Assembly (NCBI RefSeq): GCF_040115645.1
Contig: NC_089560.1
Span: 744,001 to 808,000 of the forward strand
DNA from: Euwallacea fornicatus
Taxonomy: Eukaryota; Arthropoda; Insecta; Coleoptera; Curculionidae
Direction of reading: 5' to 3'
Length of the DNA: 64,000 nt
Shown here in pieces: positions 11,033 through 22,589 of this stretch (the first letter of the stretch is position 1; every line of letters begins with the position of its first letter). The translations under genes and the position numbers were made by a program. The notes beneath the pieces were generated by a model that did no database searches, had not been told where the DNA came from, and worked only from the letters and a program-made list of their open reading frames with translations.

Positions 11033-12488
11033 CAGAGTGTTCCGTTTTCGCTGGGCAGCATAAAGTTATAATTTTTTAAATAGCAACCCATAATTTTTTT
11101 TATACCATTTGATGAAACCTTAATTTAGAAGGAAAATACATTAAACATTTTTTAAATTGGTTGCGACGTTGCCGTTTTAGAGAAATTTCTTTAAAAATGC
11201 AGCATCAGAAGAAAATTATCACAAAACTGGTGTTTTTTGAAATTTTTAAATTTGTTTTTGTAAAGTAGTAGATGAAAGTCAGAGGTACTTAAAAACTTTA
11301 AAACATTTGTTTAATGCACCATACTTTTTTGTATAAGAGCGCTAATTTGCAAATTTTACAAATTGCTGAAATCGTTCGTTCGTTCGTTTCGTTCGAATCG
11401 TTTTTTTTAAATGGTACCCATGATTTTTTTCAAGTCTTTCTAATGTAGTTTTTAATTCTCTATTAACTTGCAATAACATCTTTTCATCTAACATTTACAG
11501 TTATGGAGATATTTAGAAAATTTCAATCAAATTGCAGCAGGCATTATTATAATCTAACGCTTCATGTGGTATCAGCAGGATGGTGCTCCCTGTCATTATG
11601 TTAGAAATGTGCGTAATTATTTAAACGAACAATTTTATGACCGATGGATCGGCTGCGGAGGTCCTGTGCCATGGCCGGCGAGATCTCCGGAACTTACTCT
11701 CGTGGATTTCTTTTTATGGGGATTCGTAAAAGATTACGTATTTCAAGAAGATGCTACTATACAAGAGGCAATGAAAAACAGAATAAAAACCGCATTTTCT
11801 AACGTGAAACCAGAGATGTTAAAAAATGTGCGCGAATCTTTGCAACGAAGACTTCAGACGTGCCTACAACAAAACGGACAAAATTTCGAGCACTTGTTAA
11901 ATTAATATATTTTTGATAATTTTGTTGTTTTTTATTATTCTTTAGTTTAACTAAAGTTAACTCTATCAATTTCTCTAAAACTGTAAATGTTAATTATAAT
12001 AATGCTTATTGCAATTTGATTGAAATTTTCTAAATATCTCCATAACTGTAAATGTTAGATGAAAAGATGTTATTGCAAATTAATAGAGAATTAAAAACTA
12101 CATTAGAAAGACTTAAAAAAAATCATGGGTACCATTTAAAAAAAACGAGTTTCAGCAATTTGTAAAATTTGCAAATTAGCGCTCTTATACAAAAAAGTAT
12201 GGTGCATTAAACAAATGTTTTAAAGTTTTTAAGTACCTCTGACTTTCATCTACTACTTTACAAAAACAAATTTAAAAATTTCAAAAAACACCAGTTTTGT
12301 GATAATTTTTTTCTGATGCTGCATTTTTAAAGAAATTTCTCTAAAACGGCAACGTCGCAACCAATTTAAAAAATGTTTAATGTATTTTCCTTCTAAATTA
12401 AGGTTTCATCAAATGGTATAAAAAAAATTATGGGTTGCTATTTAAAAAATTATAACTTTATGCTGCCCAGCGAAAACGGAACACTCTG
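11033..12488 (+). mobile_element. Inner mariner-like element with ~0.5 kb TIRs
   Basis: This 1,456 bp unit begins CAGAGTGTTCCGTTTTCGC and ends with the complement. The arms match for about 520 bp. The left arm has an extra (TCGT)-rich insertion near 11372-11397 that the right arm lacks. The centre (11554-11990) holds the transposase C-terminal fragment, so the unit is non-autonomous. Confidence 0.8.
11562..11905 (+). pseudogene. Mariner-like transposase, C-terminal third, frame intact
   Basis: An uninterrupted 113-codon frame starts at W-Y-Q-Q-D-G-A-P-C-H-Y, which holds the second catalytic Asp. It runs through D-R-W-I-G-C-G-G-P-V-P-W-P-A-R-S-P-E and D-F-F-L-W-G-F-V-K-D-Y-V-F to the typical C terminus Q-N-G-Q-N-F-E-H-L-L-N. 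The N-terminal helix-turn-helix and first catalytic Asp are replaced by inverted repeat, so the protein cannot transpose DNA. The surviving frame has no stop, which suggests fairly recent amplification. Confidence 0.8.
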
Positions 12489-12611
12489 TATAAACAAAAA
12501 TATTATTAAATCATGCAGCTTTCCGATATAAATTAGTACTGTACTAAACATTTCATATTGATATTTATACAAAGACACCAGGAACCAAGGCCGGAGTAAT
12601 GGCGAACCCTG

Positions 12612-13377
12612 TATAAGTATTACCTAAATGCCCGAAACGTCCTTAAGTTCTTTTTTTTAAGCTGCATCTCTTGATAGGACGCATTAATGCGTATGATTAT
12701 ACATTTTTATAATCAGGATAATTAAGGAGAAAACGGTCATACATTAAGCTCTGCTAGATAAGTAACTGGAATCACTAAAGACCCATATATGATAATGTAT
12801 TATTGTATTTTATTTGTGACAAATTCCGTACCACCGCTGCTTTACGATTAGATTAACACTGAAATGAAAATTATGGGAGTCACAGAGCTATTACGTTTCA
12901 TTTTACAGCATTCTTGTAGATAAGAATACTTTTGTTGGCATTGGGCTTTTTTATGCATCCTTCCCACTCCACCCCCCTTCCCACCACAACTGAGAAAAAA
13001 ATATTAACTACAGGAATTGTACAGAAGGGCAAACGGGAACTTAAATGGAAACATTAAGTACTTACCTACATCTCGAGCTATTTAGTGTGTGCTGACGTAT
13101 TTAAATTCTATATTGCGGTATATCTTTTCTGATCTCTGTGGTCTCAGAAAATCTTCTTACTCTACACTTTAATGGCATTTTTTTGTTGTAGGTCTTTTAT
13201 CTTTTGAAAACGCATGCGAAAACAGGTAACCGAGCACGATACGGCCACGTACGGGTTTGCTTCAAGAGGCAGATTGGACTCTTAAAGCAAACTTAGCCTC
13301 CCGGTCTGGCTTATCTCTACCTATTTACAGGCTGCTCAAGTCGGCATGTACAGGATGGATTAATTTTGAAATTTATA
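12612..13377. other. no recognisable gene
   Basis: AT-rich sequence between two transposable elements with no supported feature. Confidence 0.5.
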
Positions 13378-14425
13378 CAGGGCGTTTCATAAAAATACCG
13401 ACAAACTTTCAGGGAACGCAGAACTCATAAAATCAAATACATATTTAGATCGAATGAACTTACGTCCGAAATCACTTCCTCTCCAAGGAACAAAGTATTT
13501 TTTTAGTGTTTTTAAACTACTTAAAAAACGGTTTGGGATATGAACATGGAACTAGGGACACGCTGTGGTGAGATGGATGTGCATGTTCTGGAACGGATAG
13601 AATAGTCCCACCTACGCCAGTGGCGTCAGTGCGGCCATTCAATGGTATGCTTTTAATGAAAAAGTGGTACGCCACTGCCCTTTTAATGCGAATATACATA
13701 TTTTAATATTCCATCAATTCTTAATAAAAAAGTTCTTTTAGAGTTTTGTTGCTCAAGTAGCCGCGTTCAAGGTAAAAAATAATTTCTCATTCCTGTGCCT
13801 ACCAAAAAACCGGTATAGTGAGATTTAGAAAAAAATCTTTATGAGAAATTAATTTAATTTTCTCTTAGTGGAGGTTGAGGACATGAAGACAAAGCATTTT
13901 TTGTCTAATAAAATATATCCACACGTTAACCATTACGACGAGAAGAAATAAGAGTCATATAATAGCAAAATAAACCTATACTTATACCAGTTTTTTGGTA
14001 GGCACAAGAATGAGAAATTATTTTTTATCTTGAAAACGCCTACTTGAACAAGAAAACTCTAAAAGAACTTTTTTATTAAGAATTGATGGAATATTAAAAT
14101 ATGTATATTCGCATTAAAAGGGCAGTGGCGTACCACTTTTTCATTAAAAGCATACCATTGAATGGCACACACACCACATTAGTGTAGGTGGGAAAATTCC
14201 GTCTAGTTCAGAACATCCATATTGATCCCACCATAACGGGTCCGTAGTTTCATATACTTATCCCAAACCGTTTTTAAAATATTTGAAAAATGCTAAAAAA
14301 GGAATTAATCACTCTGTATTTTAGAAGCGAAGCGACTTCGGACCTAACTTTATTCAATATATACATTTATTTTTATGAATTTTACATCCCCTAAATGTTT
14401 GTTGGAATGTTTATGAAACACTCCA
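13378..14425. mobile_element. Foldback element with ~430-bp arms
   Basis: TA precedes the left end CAGGGCGTTTCATAAAAAT. The right end reads ATTTATTTTTATGAATTTT ... GTTTATGAAACACTCCA followed by TA. The arms are inverted over about 430-440 bp (13378-13815 and 13985-14425), for example taataaaaaagttctttta at 13721-13739 against taaaagaacttttttatta at 14060. A spacer of about 170 bp has no coding content. The open frames 13517-13699 and those on its other arm are only mirror images of each other. No transposase is present, so it is a MITE-like or foldback unit. Confidence 0.8.
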
Positions 14426-14989
14426 TATAAGGTAACTATATGAAAAACGATTAAAGCACTTCCAACACCTCTTTTGAGTGACTAAAAGGTTTCACCATAG
14501 CGATCTACTTTAAAAAGTTTCTTAATCATACAAAGCGCAATGAAAATTTCTAAAATCCAATGCTGAAATGACTTTTAATCGTTGTCCAAGGTCCATGTCG
14601 CTGTGTCCAGACAGGGTGGTGAGTACTCCACTCCTTTTTTTCTACCTTTTACAGTTACCGAGATTTTCCATGTCAACTTCGAAATTTGTTTTTGCCACTA
14701 TGAACAAATGCGCATTGGACGATCATCTAAGGTTCGCGTTCACGTAACACTTCGTGTATGCGCATCTGAACGCAGCGTATACGTACATACGTATTCCACC
14801 AGAGGTCGATAATGGACTACTTACAGAATCAAACTTAGCAGATACTTGCTCGTGGCAATTCAAATGTAACTAAACTTATTACCCTGCTTTAAGGTCTACC
14901 GAACAAAAACTCACCAAATATTCAATTCGTAAGGAACTACGGCGAGGGACAGACTGTTAATGTATTTTCTAAAGCATTTTAGTGCATCC
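14426..14989. other. no recognisable gene
   Basis: The 76-codon open frame at 14582-14812 shows no recognisable motif. No repeat partner was found in this window. Confidence 0.45.
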
Positions 14990-15110
14990 GTTAGAAGTAT
15001 TTCAAATTATTTTAAGGTATTTCAAGGTACTTCAAAATATTTCTGAGGTTCGTATTTCGAGGTATTTCAATGTATACTCGAGCCATTTCAAGATATTTGC
15101 AAGATATCCT
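14990..15110. repeat. degenerate minisatellite, unit ~10 bp (AGGTATTTCA)
   Basis: About ten imperfect repetitions of (A/T)AGGTATTTCA occur, for example aaggtatttcaaggtacttc and cgaggtatttcaatg. On the minus strand the repeat reads as K-Y-L-E-I-P-like residues, which explains the short open frame there. Confidence 0.7.
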
Positions 15111-15229
15111 GGCATATATCAGAACTAAGGACAACAGCTCGAATATTATCACGAAACAATGTTTGGATATACAATAGACACTGACAAATGCTATTTCGTG
15201 GTGCAAGTGCCACTGTCAGCTCACAATGC

Positions 15230-15254
15230 GTGCGGTAAACCCCCTTTACCGCAC
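15230..15254. other. hairpin GTGCGGTAAA-CCCCC-TTTACCGCAC
   Basis: A perfect 10-bp stem with a five-C loop. The arm sequence matches a GTGCGG(A/T)AA motif that recurs between 15.2 and 18.8 kb. Confidence 0.85.
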
Positions 15255-18229
15255 AATAGAAAAACATTTTGGAAGTATTCGACGTTGACTCTATTTAAAA
15301 GGACTGTCGAGCAGAGCTGAAACAAGGATTACGGTTCGGTCTACAGCAGTCAAATACGTCAACGTTTATCTCGATTTATCGTGCGCTATAAACGGGGATT
15401 AATCTGTAGAACTATTAGTATACGCTACACCGGTTCTAGATAGACATAAATTAATTATATTACTAATTATAGACATGTAGGAAGTACCTGCCAGTACCTC
15501 CCTGGGTACCATTATAAAATAAAACACATACAACTTTAAGAAAAGAAAGAGTCAGTTACCAGAGAGTGACCCCCGGGGTTGCATTGTTCATTCAGCCCGA
15601 TACGGCTTCGCTTACGTATTACGTAGAACTGAAAGTAGAACCAACATAGGGAACTCGTGGCGCGGGCGTTCCTGCGCGTAGCCGCAGAATTAGCAATTCA
15701 TATTCGCTACGTCTGTGGTTACGCATTCTGTCAGGTGTTAATTAGATTATAGTTTATAAAATACCAACAATTATATCATTTCTTTGACTTCTTCGTAAAG
15801 GACGACGTGTTTTCATAGATATTCGTCTATAAGTCGTTTGTAAGTCAACTTTTTTTGCTAGATAACTAACTAATCGCTGCCTAGTTTATGGTACAGTAAG
15901 GTCACCGGGATGGATTTCGGGGCGAAGAGGGGAATTTTACTAGTCACAGCTGCGTATGGCGACCTCGGTTCCGACTTACTGTAATCCATGAAACTTTAAT
16001 AGACAAGTTGCTGAATCTTGCGTTAGACGATTTATGGGACTATCGAGTGCGCAAATGTGCTGTACGTTTGCTAATTACATTACGTTACTTTAACTACGAC
16101 CACCACCATAAGTAAAAGTTACAAATCGGATTCAAAAAACGAACGCTAACTCGAGGGTTACTTGCAATATGGTAAACGTAACGCGAAGTTGTTAAGAACT
16201 CGGTAAAAACTATTAACATGTCACTGAAATGGGAACGTTTAACTTGACCGATCCACATTGTCATTAGAACTGTCACTGAGGTTGTCTCTCTAGTGCAATC
16301 GTTTTCCGCACAGCAAATTTTTTACGATCAGTCGTGCGGTAAGGACTAATTGAGTGCCTTAACTCAACATCAAGTTTCATGCGAGCCTCCACTCTCCAAT
16401 TAAAAAAAAATAGAGTCAAATCAAGTAATGTGATTTAGTCGCACGCCTTACAGTACACTCATAAAGAAGGCCCAGTTTTGACACTTGTTAGGTAAATTAG
16501 TAAAAATTAGGTTTTTAGGGCATGCAAAAGGATTGTTCCCTTTTTGCGGAAAGGCTCGTGGAAGTTTGCCAGTTTTTCGCGATGTGTGACAATAGAATGT
16601 GACTTTTACAACTTTTTAATATAAATAACTCAAATAAAATAAGACGCCTTATGCATGAATATTTACGCCTGACTGCTACAGCAACCCCACTGCAGTTCGT
16701 TATAGGATTCCTTCCGACCTTTGTGAGGTAATAAATAACACTATTTTCTCTATTTCTATTCATATGCCGGAAAATGTATTCTTTCGGACACTTAACTGAG
16801 ACGTACTTTTTCCGCAACCCAAGTAGGAATGTAACCTAAGATACTGCCTTTTTTATTAAACTATGTCAAAATTATAATTAAACAGTGAGAAAATACTCAG
16901 GAAAACATCTAAAGCTTTAAATTAAATACGGTTGAAGGTCATGGTATATTTTACAAGATACTTATTTGGTTTATTAATGTCAAACGCAAATTTCGATACC
17001 ATAATCTACGTACTATCTCCGACAGTACCTCATCTCAGCAGCTCTAATATTTGATGTTTCCATAGAAAAAACTATGCAAAACTCGTGAGGAATGGATCTT
17101 TTTTCATGTCGCGTGAGGAAAGTTGTAGTTTCACGCACTAACGTAGGAAAGGCGATCAGGTATTGTGACATTGACCGCACTAATTTGAATAGTGACTGTG
17201 ACCATTGCTCATCAAAATACCTCAAATCACAATATCTCTCTCGAAAAATTTTCCTAATTTGTAAAAATGTTTTTTTACTACCGTGCTTAATTAGCGGTTG
17301 CCCAGGCGCATTTGAGCACCGTGAGGGCAACACTTATTTCTACACTGAATAAGGAAAAGAGTTTTTCCCGCATTCGTACTGTGTTTTTTGCAGTTATGAA
17401 TTTTGCTTTGTTTTATGCCCTTACAGATTTGTCGCAGTTCGTGATTTTCTTCATAGGAGTATGCATAAGTAAACTATTTTGACATTCCCTGTTATTAGTT
17501 TTTACACGAAAACTAGCAAAGACAAAATAACAGTGTTTTTGTCCAATTTCTAGTTTTTAATCGTTGCGTAAAAAACTGCCTGAATAAAAAAAGTGTTCCT
17601 ATTCATTCGCGGTAGTAGAAAATATACTTTTCCAAGCTCGTGCGAAAAACATAACTTTCCGCACTTGTTCGAAAAATAACCATTCCCGCACTTGACTGCT
17701 TGCCGGAACTCCGCTTCGCGCCGATCGTGCAGAGGCAGTCGCGTGTGGGAAAGAATCACATTCCGCACTTGTTAGGAAAATAACTTGGCTGCATGGCGGA
17801 ACACTGCTTTTAGTCGCGTGCGAAAAACTGTCACTTACCGTACTGATTCAATTCTTAAATAGCTACTGTCACGTGTCAGAGATAAAGAATTTACCTTCAA
17901 ACAATACGTGGCTTAATCCAATCAAAGTACTCCTTATATCCAATGGCGCAAGTAATCCAAATAAATCGTAATGCAACACTTCACTCGACGAGCTGAGTTC
18001 GTCATTAATCAACGCAATTTCGCCGTCGCATCACTGGTCAGCGATGCTCAGGACCCACGCCAACCGCTCGTCAGTACAAAACAAAAATCACTAGAGATCA
18101 AGAAACAAAAATAACTCATAAACACAGCAACGTGGCACAAAAATAGCAGTTCTCAATACACAATCCAATTTTGTTAGAAATGACGCGTTTAGTGTGTCCC
18201 AGTATTTTTAAAACTTTTCCTTAAGGCGA
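15255..18229. other. no recognisable gene; recurrent GTGCGGAAA-type motifs
   Basis: Several short open frames exist but none is recognisable. The motif ttccgcacttg, with variants cgcacttgtt and gtgcggtaag, is found near 16298, 16335, 17658, 17690 and 17765 in both orientations, often beside short TTAGGAAAATAAC-like blocks. This looks like the remains of a dispersed repeat rather than a gene. Confidence 0.45.
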
Positions 18230-18770
18230 GGACACTGCACACAACTCGTGTCCCGAGACAAAGCGGATCCGTCAGTCGCTCATTTCACATGGCGGCCTCG
18301 GGCAGAGACCGGACGAAAAACGGGGGATTTCGCACGTGTCCGTTTTTCACGGAGAAATTCAATTTTTTACGACAATCAAAGAGACAAAGTGGTTTAAAGG
18401 CGCGGTTCCACTCGGCGGGACGCACCGCAGCACAACGCACCGACGACAGCTCCGACTGAAATGAGCGGGCGCGGGGAACGGTATGGGAAACCGCTTGACT
18501 TTGGAGGGGGGTGTTTGGATGAGAACGATGAGAAACAACGATGCCGTCTAGGGCGGCAATTCTGAGATCGCCAGAAATTGCTTTTAGTCTACAACCTTGC
18601 CGGGTGTGAGGTTTTTCGCACGGTCTTGCCGAAAGTGACACTTTTCACGTCAGTGGGCCGAGATTGTCACTTTTCGCAAGTGTTCACGCCACATTTTTTC
18701 CGTGGTACCAGAAACACGAAAGTGGTCTCTTGTGGTCAGTGCGCGAAAAGTGAAATTTAGATAGACGTAC
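18230..18770. promoter_or_regulatory. CpG-rich island, possible promoter or first exon
   Basis: GC and CpG content is far above the surrounding sequence. Both strands are open: a 56-codon plus-strand frame at 18289-18459 starts at ATGGCGGCC in a favourable context, and a 118-codon minus-strand frame lies at 18285-18641. Neither shows a known domain. Inverted cgaaaagtg / cacttttcg motifs occur near 18630-18680 and 18743. It could be a promoter with an untranslated exon, or a GC-rich repeat. Confidence 0.35.
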
Positions 18771-19304
18771 GGGCGTACAAAGTTGTTCGAGTTAATTTAT
18801 GTTTTTTTTATTGATGAAGTGCAGTGCGACATTGTTTACCTGAAAAATATCCCTTAGGGAACTTTTATGTCCTAAAACATCCCCATATCCTAGTAAATAG
18901 CATCAATCATGTCACCGTAGATAAATCAAAATAATTCCATGATGAATTGATTATAATTTTTTGAATATGGCAAATTTCATATTTTGAGAACTAATTAAGG
19001 CTCAGTAACATTTTCCAATCCTGCGGCTTAAATTCTACCCACATCGAACTTAAATATATTTTCGCGTTTTCGAAATATGCGTTTTTAAATTTAGAGTAAA
19101 AGTTAGCATTATGCGATAGATTTTGCCAGTAGTTTATTTTTGAACATCGATCCTTGAAATATGGCACTTTTAGTACTTCCGAATGGTTTTTATTATGACG
19201 AAATGGCTCCTGTTGGCTTTTCTATACACTATAATAGAATAAATGCTTCAACTCTCTATTGCTGAGGTTATAACTTCCTAGTAAACTTCACGAAGTCACC
19301 CATA
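18771..19304. other. no recognisable gene
   Basis: AT-rich with no supported features. Confidence 0.5.
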
Positions 19305-20888
19305 CAGGGTGTCCATTTAACAGCTCCTCCAGGGCTTATTTGGGATATCATAAAAAAAACAATTATGGGGCTGCATATGAGGCTAATGAAGGTAAATTTT
19401 AAAGTTTGTGACAACGTCACAGGGTGTCCTAAAAAACTGAGGCGACATAAAGTGTCATATTTTCAAATGGGGTCACGTGCATTTTTTCCCGTGATAGAAT
19501 CCTCTTTCGATCCTGTGTTAGTTCCTAGATTTTTTTACATTCGGGGATGCAGTGATTTGAACCTATAACTAGCGTTAAAAATTTTTAGACATTTGCAGTA
19601 TCTCATAAAAAATTCATATCAGAGTTAGCTGTAGTCAGAATTTGATCGTTTCAGGATGGAGTCTTATGCAGGATCACTTTAGCGGGCACGAATACTCATT
19701 CAGCCAAAAGTACATACAAGGTGTTCACAATGACAACCCTAATTTTCATCTTTTCAACCTGAATTTGCTTAAATTTTTTGAAATGGCATTGTGTATTTTT
19801 TATGACGTAGGACGAAAGAAAAATTAATTTTCTTCGTTTTAGTACAAAATAATGCCTATTTATCGTAAATTTCAATGAAATATATTAATGGCGTTGCCAT
19901 GGTGACGATGTTTTTTGTTTTAAGTTTTAACGCCTCATTAATGGTTTTTTGTTTCTTCGAAATTTGTTTATTTTAAAAGTGGCCATTGAAATTGTGATTA
20001 CTCTACAAGAACTTATCAGTATGCATTATGTAGTTGGTTCATGTGACAGAAATTGTTTATTATCATTTCGGCGCAAGAATTTCTTTATAGATAATATGCC
20101 AGTTTAAGGAGGCTAGAAAGGCTAAAGTAGCGTTTTGAATGGACAGGAAAAATGTAAAAGAAATCGAAAGAATAGAGTTTTGGGAGAAGAAAATCAACTG
20201 GTCATCACTTTATCAGTAGTAAAAAACCCAAGCCTTAGTGTAAAAGAAATTAGCCAGGATGCCAATATGTTAAAACTTAAAGTAAACAAAATCGAAATCA
20301 TGGCAACGTAGGCTAAACATTCAGGCACATGGCCATAAATGTAGGTTTTTATGAAATAATTAATAATTCCCTTAATATTCGAGATGAATATGACATTTTG
20401 CATCAAAATTAAGAAAATTGATTTTTTTTCCTTCTATGTCAAAAAAATTCACCATCCTATACGAAAAAATGAAAGAAACTAACCCTGAGAAAGTACATTA
20501 AAATTGTTATTGAGAACACCCAGTGGGTAGTTTCGGCTAAGCGAGTATTCCTGCCTGCTAAGGTGATCTTGCATCAGAACCTATCATAAAATTATCAAAT
20601 TTTAACTTAAACTAACTGCGATTTTCATTAATTTAGGAGGCACTGTAAATGTCTAAAAGTAATGTTAGAACGTTATAGCCTCGAATCACCGCGTCCAGGG
20701 GAAAAAATCTAGGAACTAACAGAGGATCAAGAGCAAATTTATCATCAATCTCTCTTTTTATTGGGACACCTTGTAGGCTTGTCCCTAATTTTAAAAGTTG
20801 CCTCTATTAGCTTCATATACATTTCCATAACTGATTATTTTAGGAAATCACCAATAAACCCTTAGTAGTCCGAGGGTCCGGGGGAGGG
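19305..20888. mobile_element. Three-layer telescoped foldback element
   Basis: The left outer end is TA then CAGGGTGTCC at 19305. A second cap CAGGGTGTCC lies at 19420, with its partner GGGACACCTTG ending at 20773 beside TA. A third cap, TA then CAAGGTGTTC, lies at 19717 with partner GAGAACACCCAG ending at 20523. The arms outside and between these caps are inverted copies, for example gttagttcctagatttttt at about 19518 against its complement near 20706. Total arm length is about 550-620 bp per side. The right outer cap is eroded near 20880. No transposase is visible in the centre (about 19950-20250). Confidence 0.75.
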
Positions 20889-20901
20889 GGGGGGGTCATT
20901 T
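20881..20901. repeat. G-rich tract
   Basis: An almost pure G run with single A and C interruptions lies at the eroded right end of the telescoped element. Confidence 0.8.
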
Positions 20902-22099
20902 TAAGGGTCACTAATATACAAGTAAGTTGTTTAAAATGCATTATATTTATTTTGCTTGTTAGTAGTTGTAGCTAAGTAGTCCCTCGACGGCTTTTCTCCA
21001 ACCCCTTTCAAAAACTGCTCATATTTTCAAGAAAATTATTACGTAACAGGTTCATCCATTTATAATGCATAAGAAACAATCAGAGCTAAAAGGTATGCTG
21101 GCAAACCTCAAGGGCGGTTGGGTTATAGTTACATAAATACTGTTGTTATACTGATCGGTTCATAATTTAACAAAATTCAGTTCGTAATAAAAGTAACATG
21201 ATGGATTGTCTTAGATAAAGTGTAGTCTAAAAGTCGTAAGGAATGATGTTATTCACACTCGTGAATCCTTAAACCTCACCTCCGACTTGGTCAGTTATCT
21301 ATTACATACTTTTTATAGTGATTATTGAAAAAACCCTCATATAAGCGTTGAAATATTAAATTTAACATAAACTTTATCTATTATATGTCGTCAATGTCGG
21401 AAGTTCACTGGCAAATAGTAAATGGTTCAATCGACGCCCAATGATTACGGTTCACCGCCGAGCATTAACTTCTTTTTAATATGTTTAATGTTATGCATTA
21501 ATAATAATTTAATAATTACTCTTTACTGATACATTTCTTTTTTTATTTTCATGTGTGAAAAATGTTTTTCTGAAAGCAGATCCATTTCCGATATCTGAAT
21601 TCATTGTTATACTTTTTTCCTTATTGGAAGACTCTGGGAAACTCGCTTCTTCTTTGGCTCTTACGGCCGTATGGAATGAATGATCTCCGAAATGATTTTT
21701 TTTTGTAGCGAAGATTTTCTCTCCATTAGACCAACGGTATTTCCAACTAATTCCGAATTGTGCAGAAATATTTCGCATATAATGATGACGCCTTTCAAAC
21801 CAACTGGTGTTAAGACTTTCTGCCCTGGAGTCCAGGAGAGCGTACTAAGGCACGTCGAACACAAATCTTCTAGGTGGGTATCTTTAGGCTTTCATCTTCT
21901 CAGGTTTTGTTATACGATGTGAAGAGTAGTTTTCTTATTAAATTAATCTCCACGTCCATCCATCATATCAGTCATAACATAACAGCACCTTTTAGTATTA
22001 ATCGGTCATTTCACAACTCTTCTGAACGAGGGCCAAATGAGGTTACATGTATGTTCTAGAGTTATTAGATTTTAAATTTCATTTATTCTTTGGAGGGAT
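20902..22099. other. no recognisable gene
   Basis: Overlapping open frames of 60-90 codons exist on both strands around 21509-22059. They have no recognisable motif and mutually exclusive reading, so none is called. Confidence 0.45.
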
Positions 22100-22520
22100 T
22101 GGTACTTTCTTGGTCGGAAATATTGTCTTAAAATGTAGTTTATCACTTTTCTTCGTTTCGAAAAGTCGTTTTTATAAGCGCATTATCGCGTTGGAAACAC
22201 AGATCATCCCCTTATAGGGCTCGAAGAGATGGTATCGAAACTTGATTCAGTATTACCGTTAATGTATCCGTTAATCTTCGTTCTGCCGCTCGAAAAGTAC
22301 CTGGGCCACTGTAACTAATCCGATGCCATAACAGAAAAAAGGTCCTCCTTGGTTTGTTTTATGCGCGACCTTTGCATCACGTCTTGAATCACTAGATTTA
22401 GTGGTTCACATCGGACACCCGGTTCTTACACTACTGAATCATTGAGATCTGGTAAAATAAAATGAAGATATGACGAATGACCATTTACGTTTTAACGCAA
22501 GATTTCCGACCAAGAAACCA
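22100..22520. mobile_element. probable short non-autonomous element with inverted ends
   Basis: TTTCTTGGTCGGAAAT near 22106-22121 is matched in inverse by ATTTCCGACCAAGAAA near 22502-22517. Weaker similarity continues inward for about 50 bp. No coding content. Ends are approximate. Confidence 0.5.
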
Positions 22521-22589
22521 AGAATAGATCCTAAGAGTAAATGAAGCTCATAACCAACCGACAACAGAATTCATGCGGTACATGCACTG

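Larger units (their letters stand above)
10910..12611. mobile_element. Telescoped long-TIR mariner-like element (outer unit)
   Basis: TA-flanked outer ends CAAGGTTCGCC (10910) and GGCGAACCCTG (ending 12611) bound 1,702 bp. Outer arms of 123 bp (10910-11032 and 12489-12611) are near-perfect inverted copies. Exactly at the junction with each arm is a second set of TA-flanked ends, CAGAGTGTTCCG (11033) and CGGAACACTCTG (12488), so an inner element sits at the TA in the centre of the outer palindrome (GTTTA-TA-TAAAC when rejoined). The inner inverted repeats continue to about 11553 and from about 11990, about 0.5 kb each side. Only a transposase 3' third lies in the single-copy middle. Confidence 0.85.

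Noticed and set aside
18285..18641. 118-codon minus-strand frame in the CpG-rich block
   Set aside because: Open on both strands because stop codons are rare in CpG-rich DNA. No recognisable motif.
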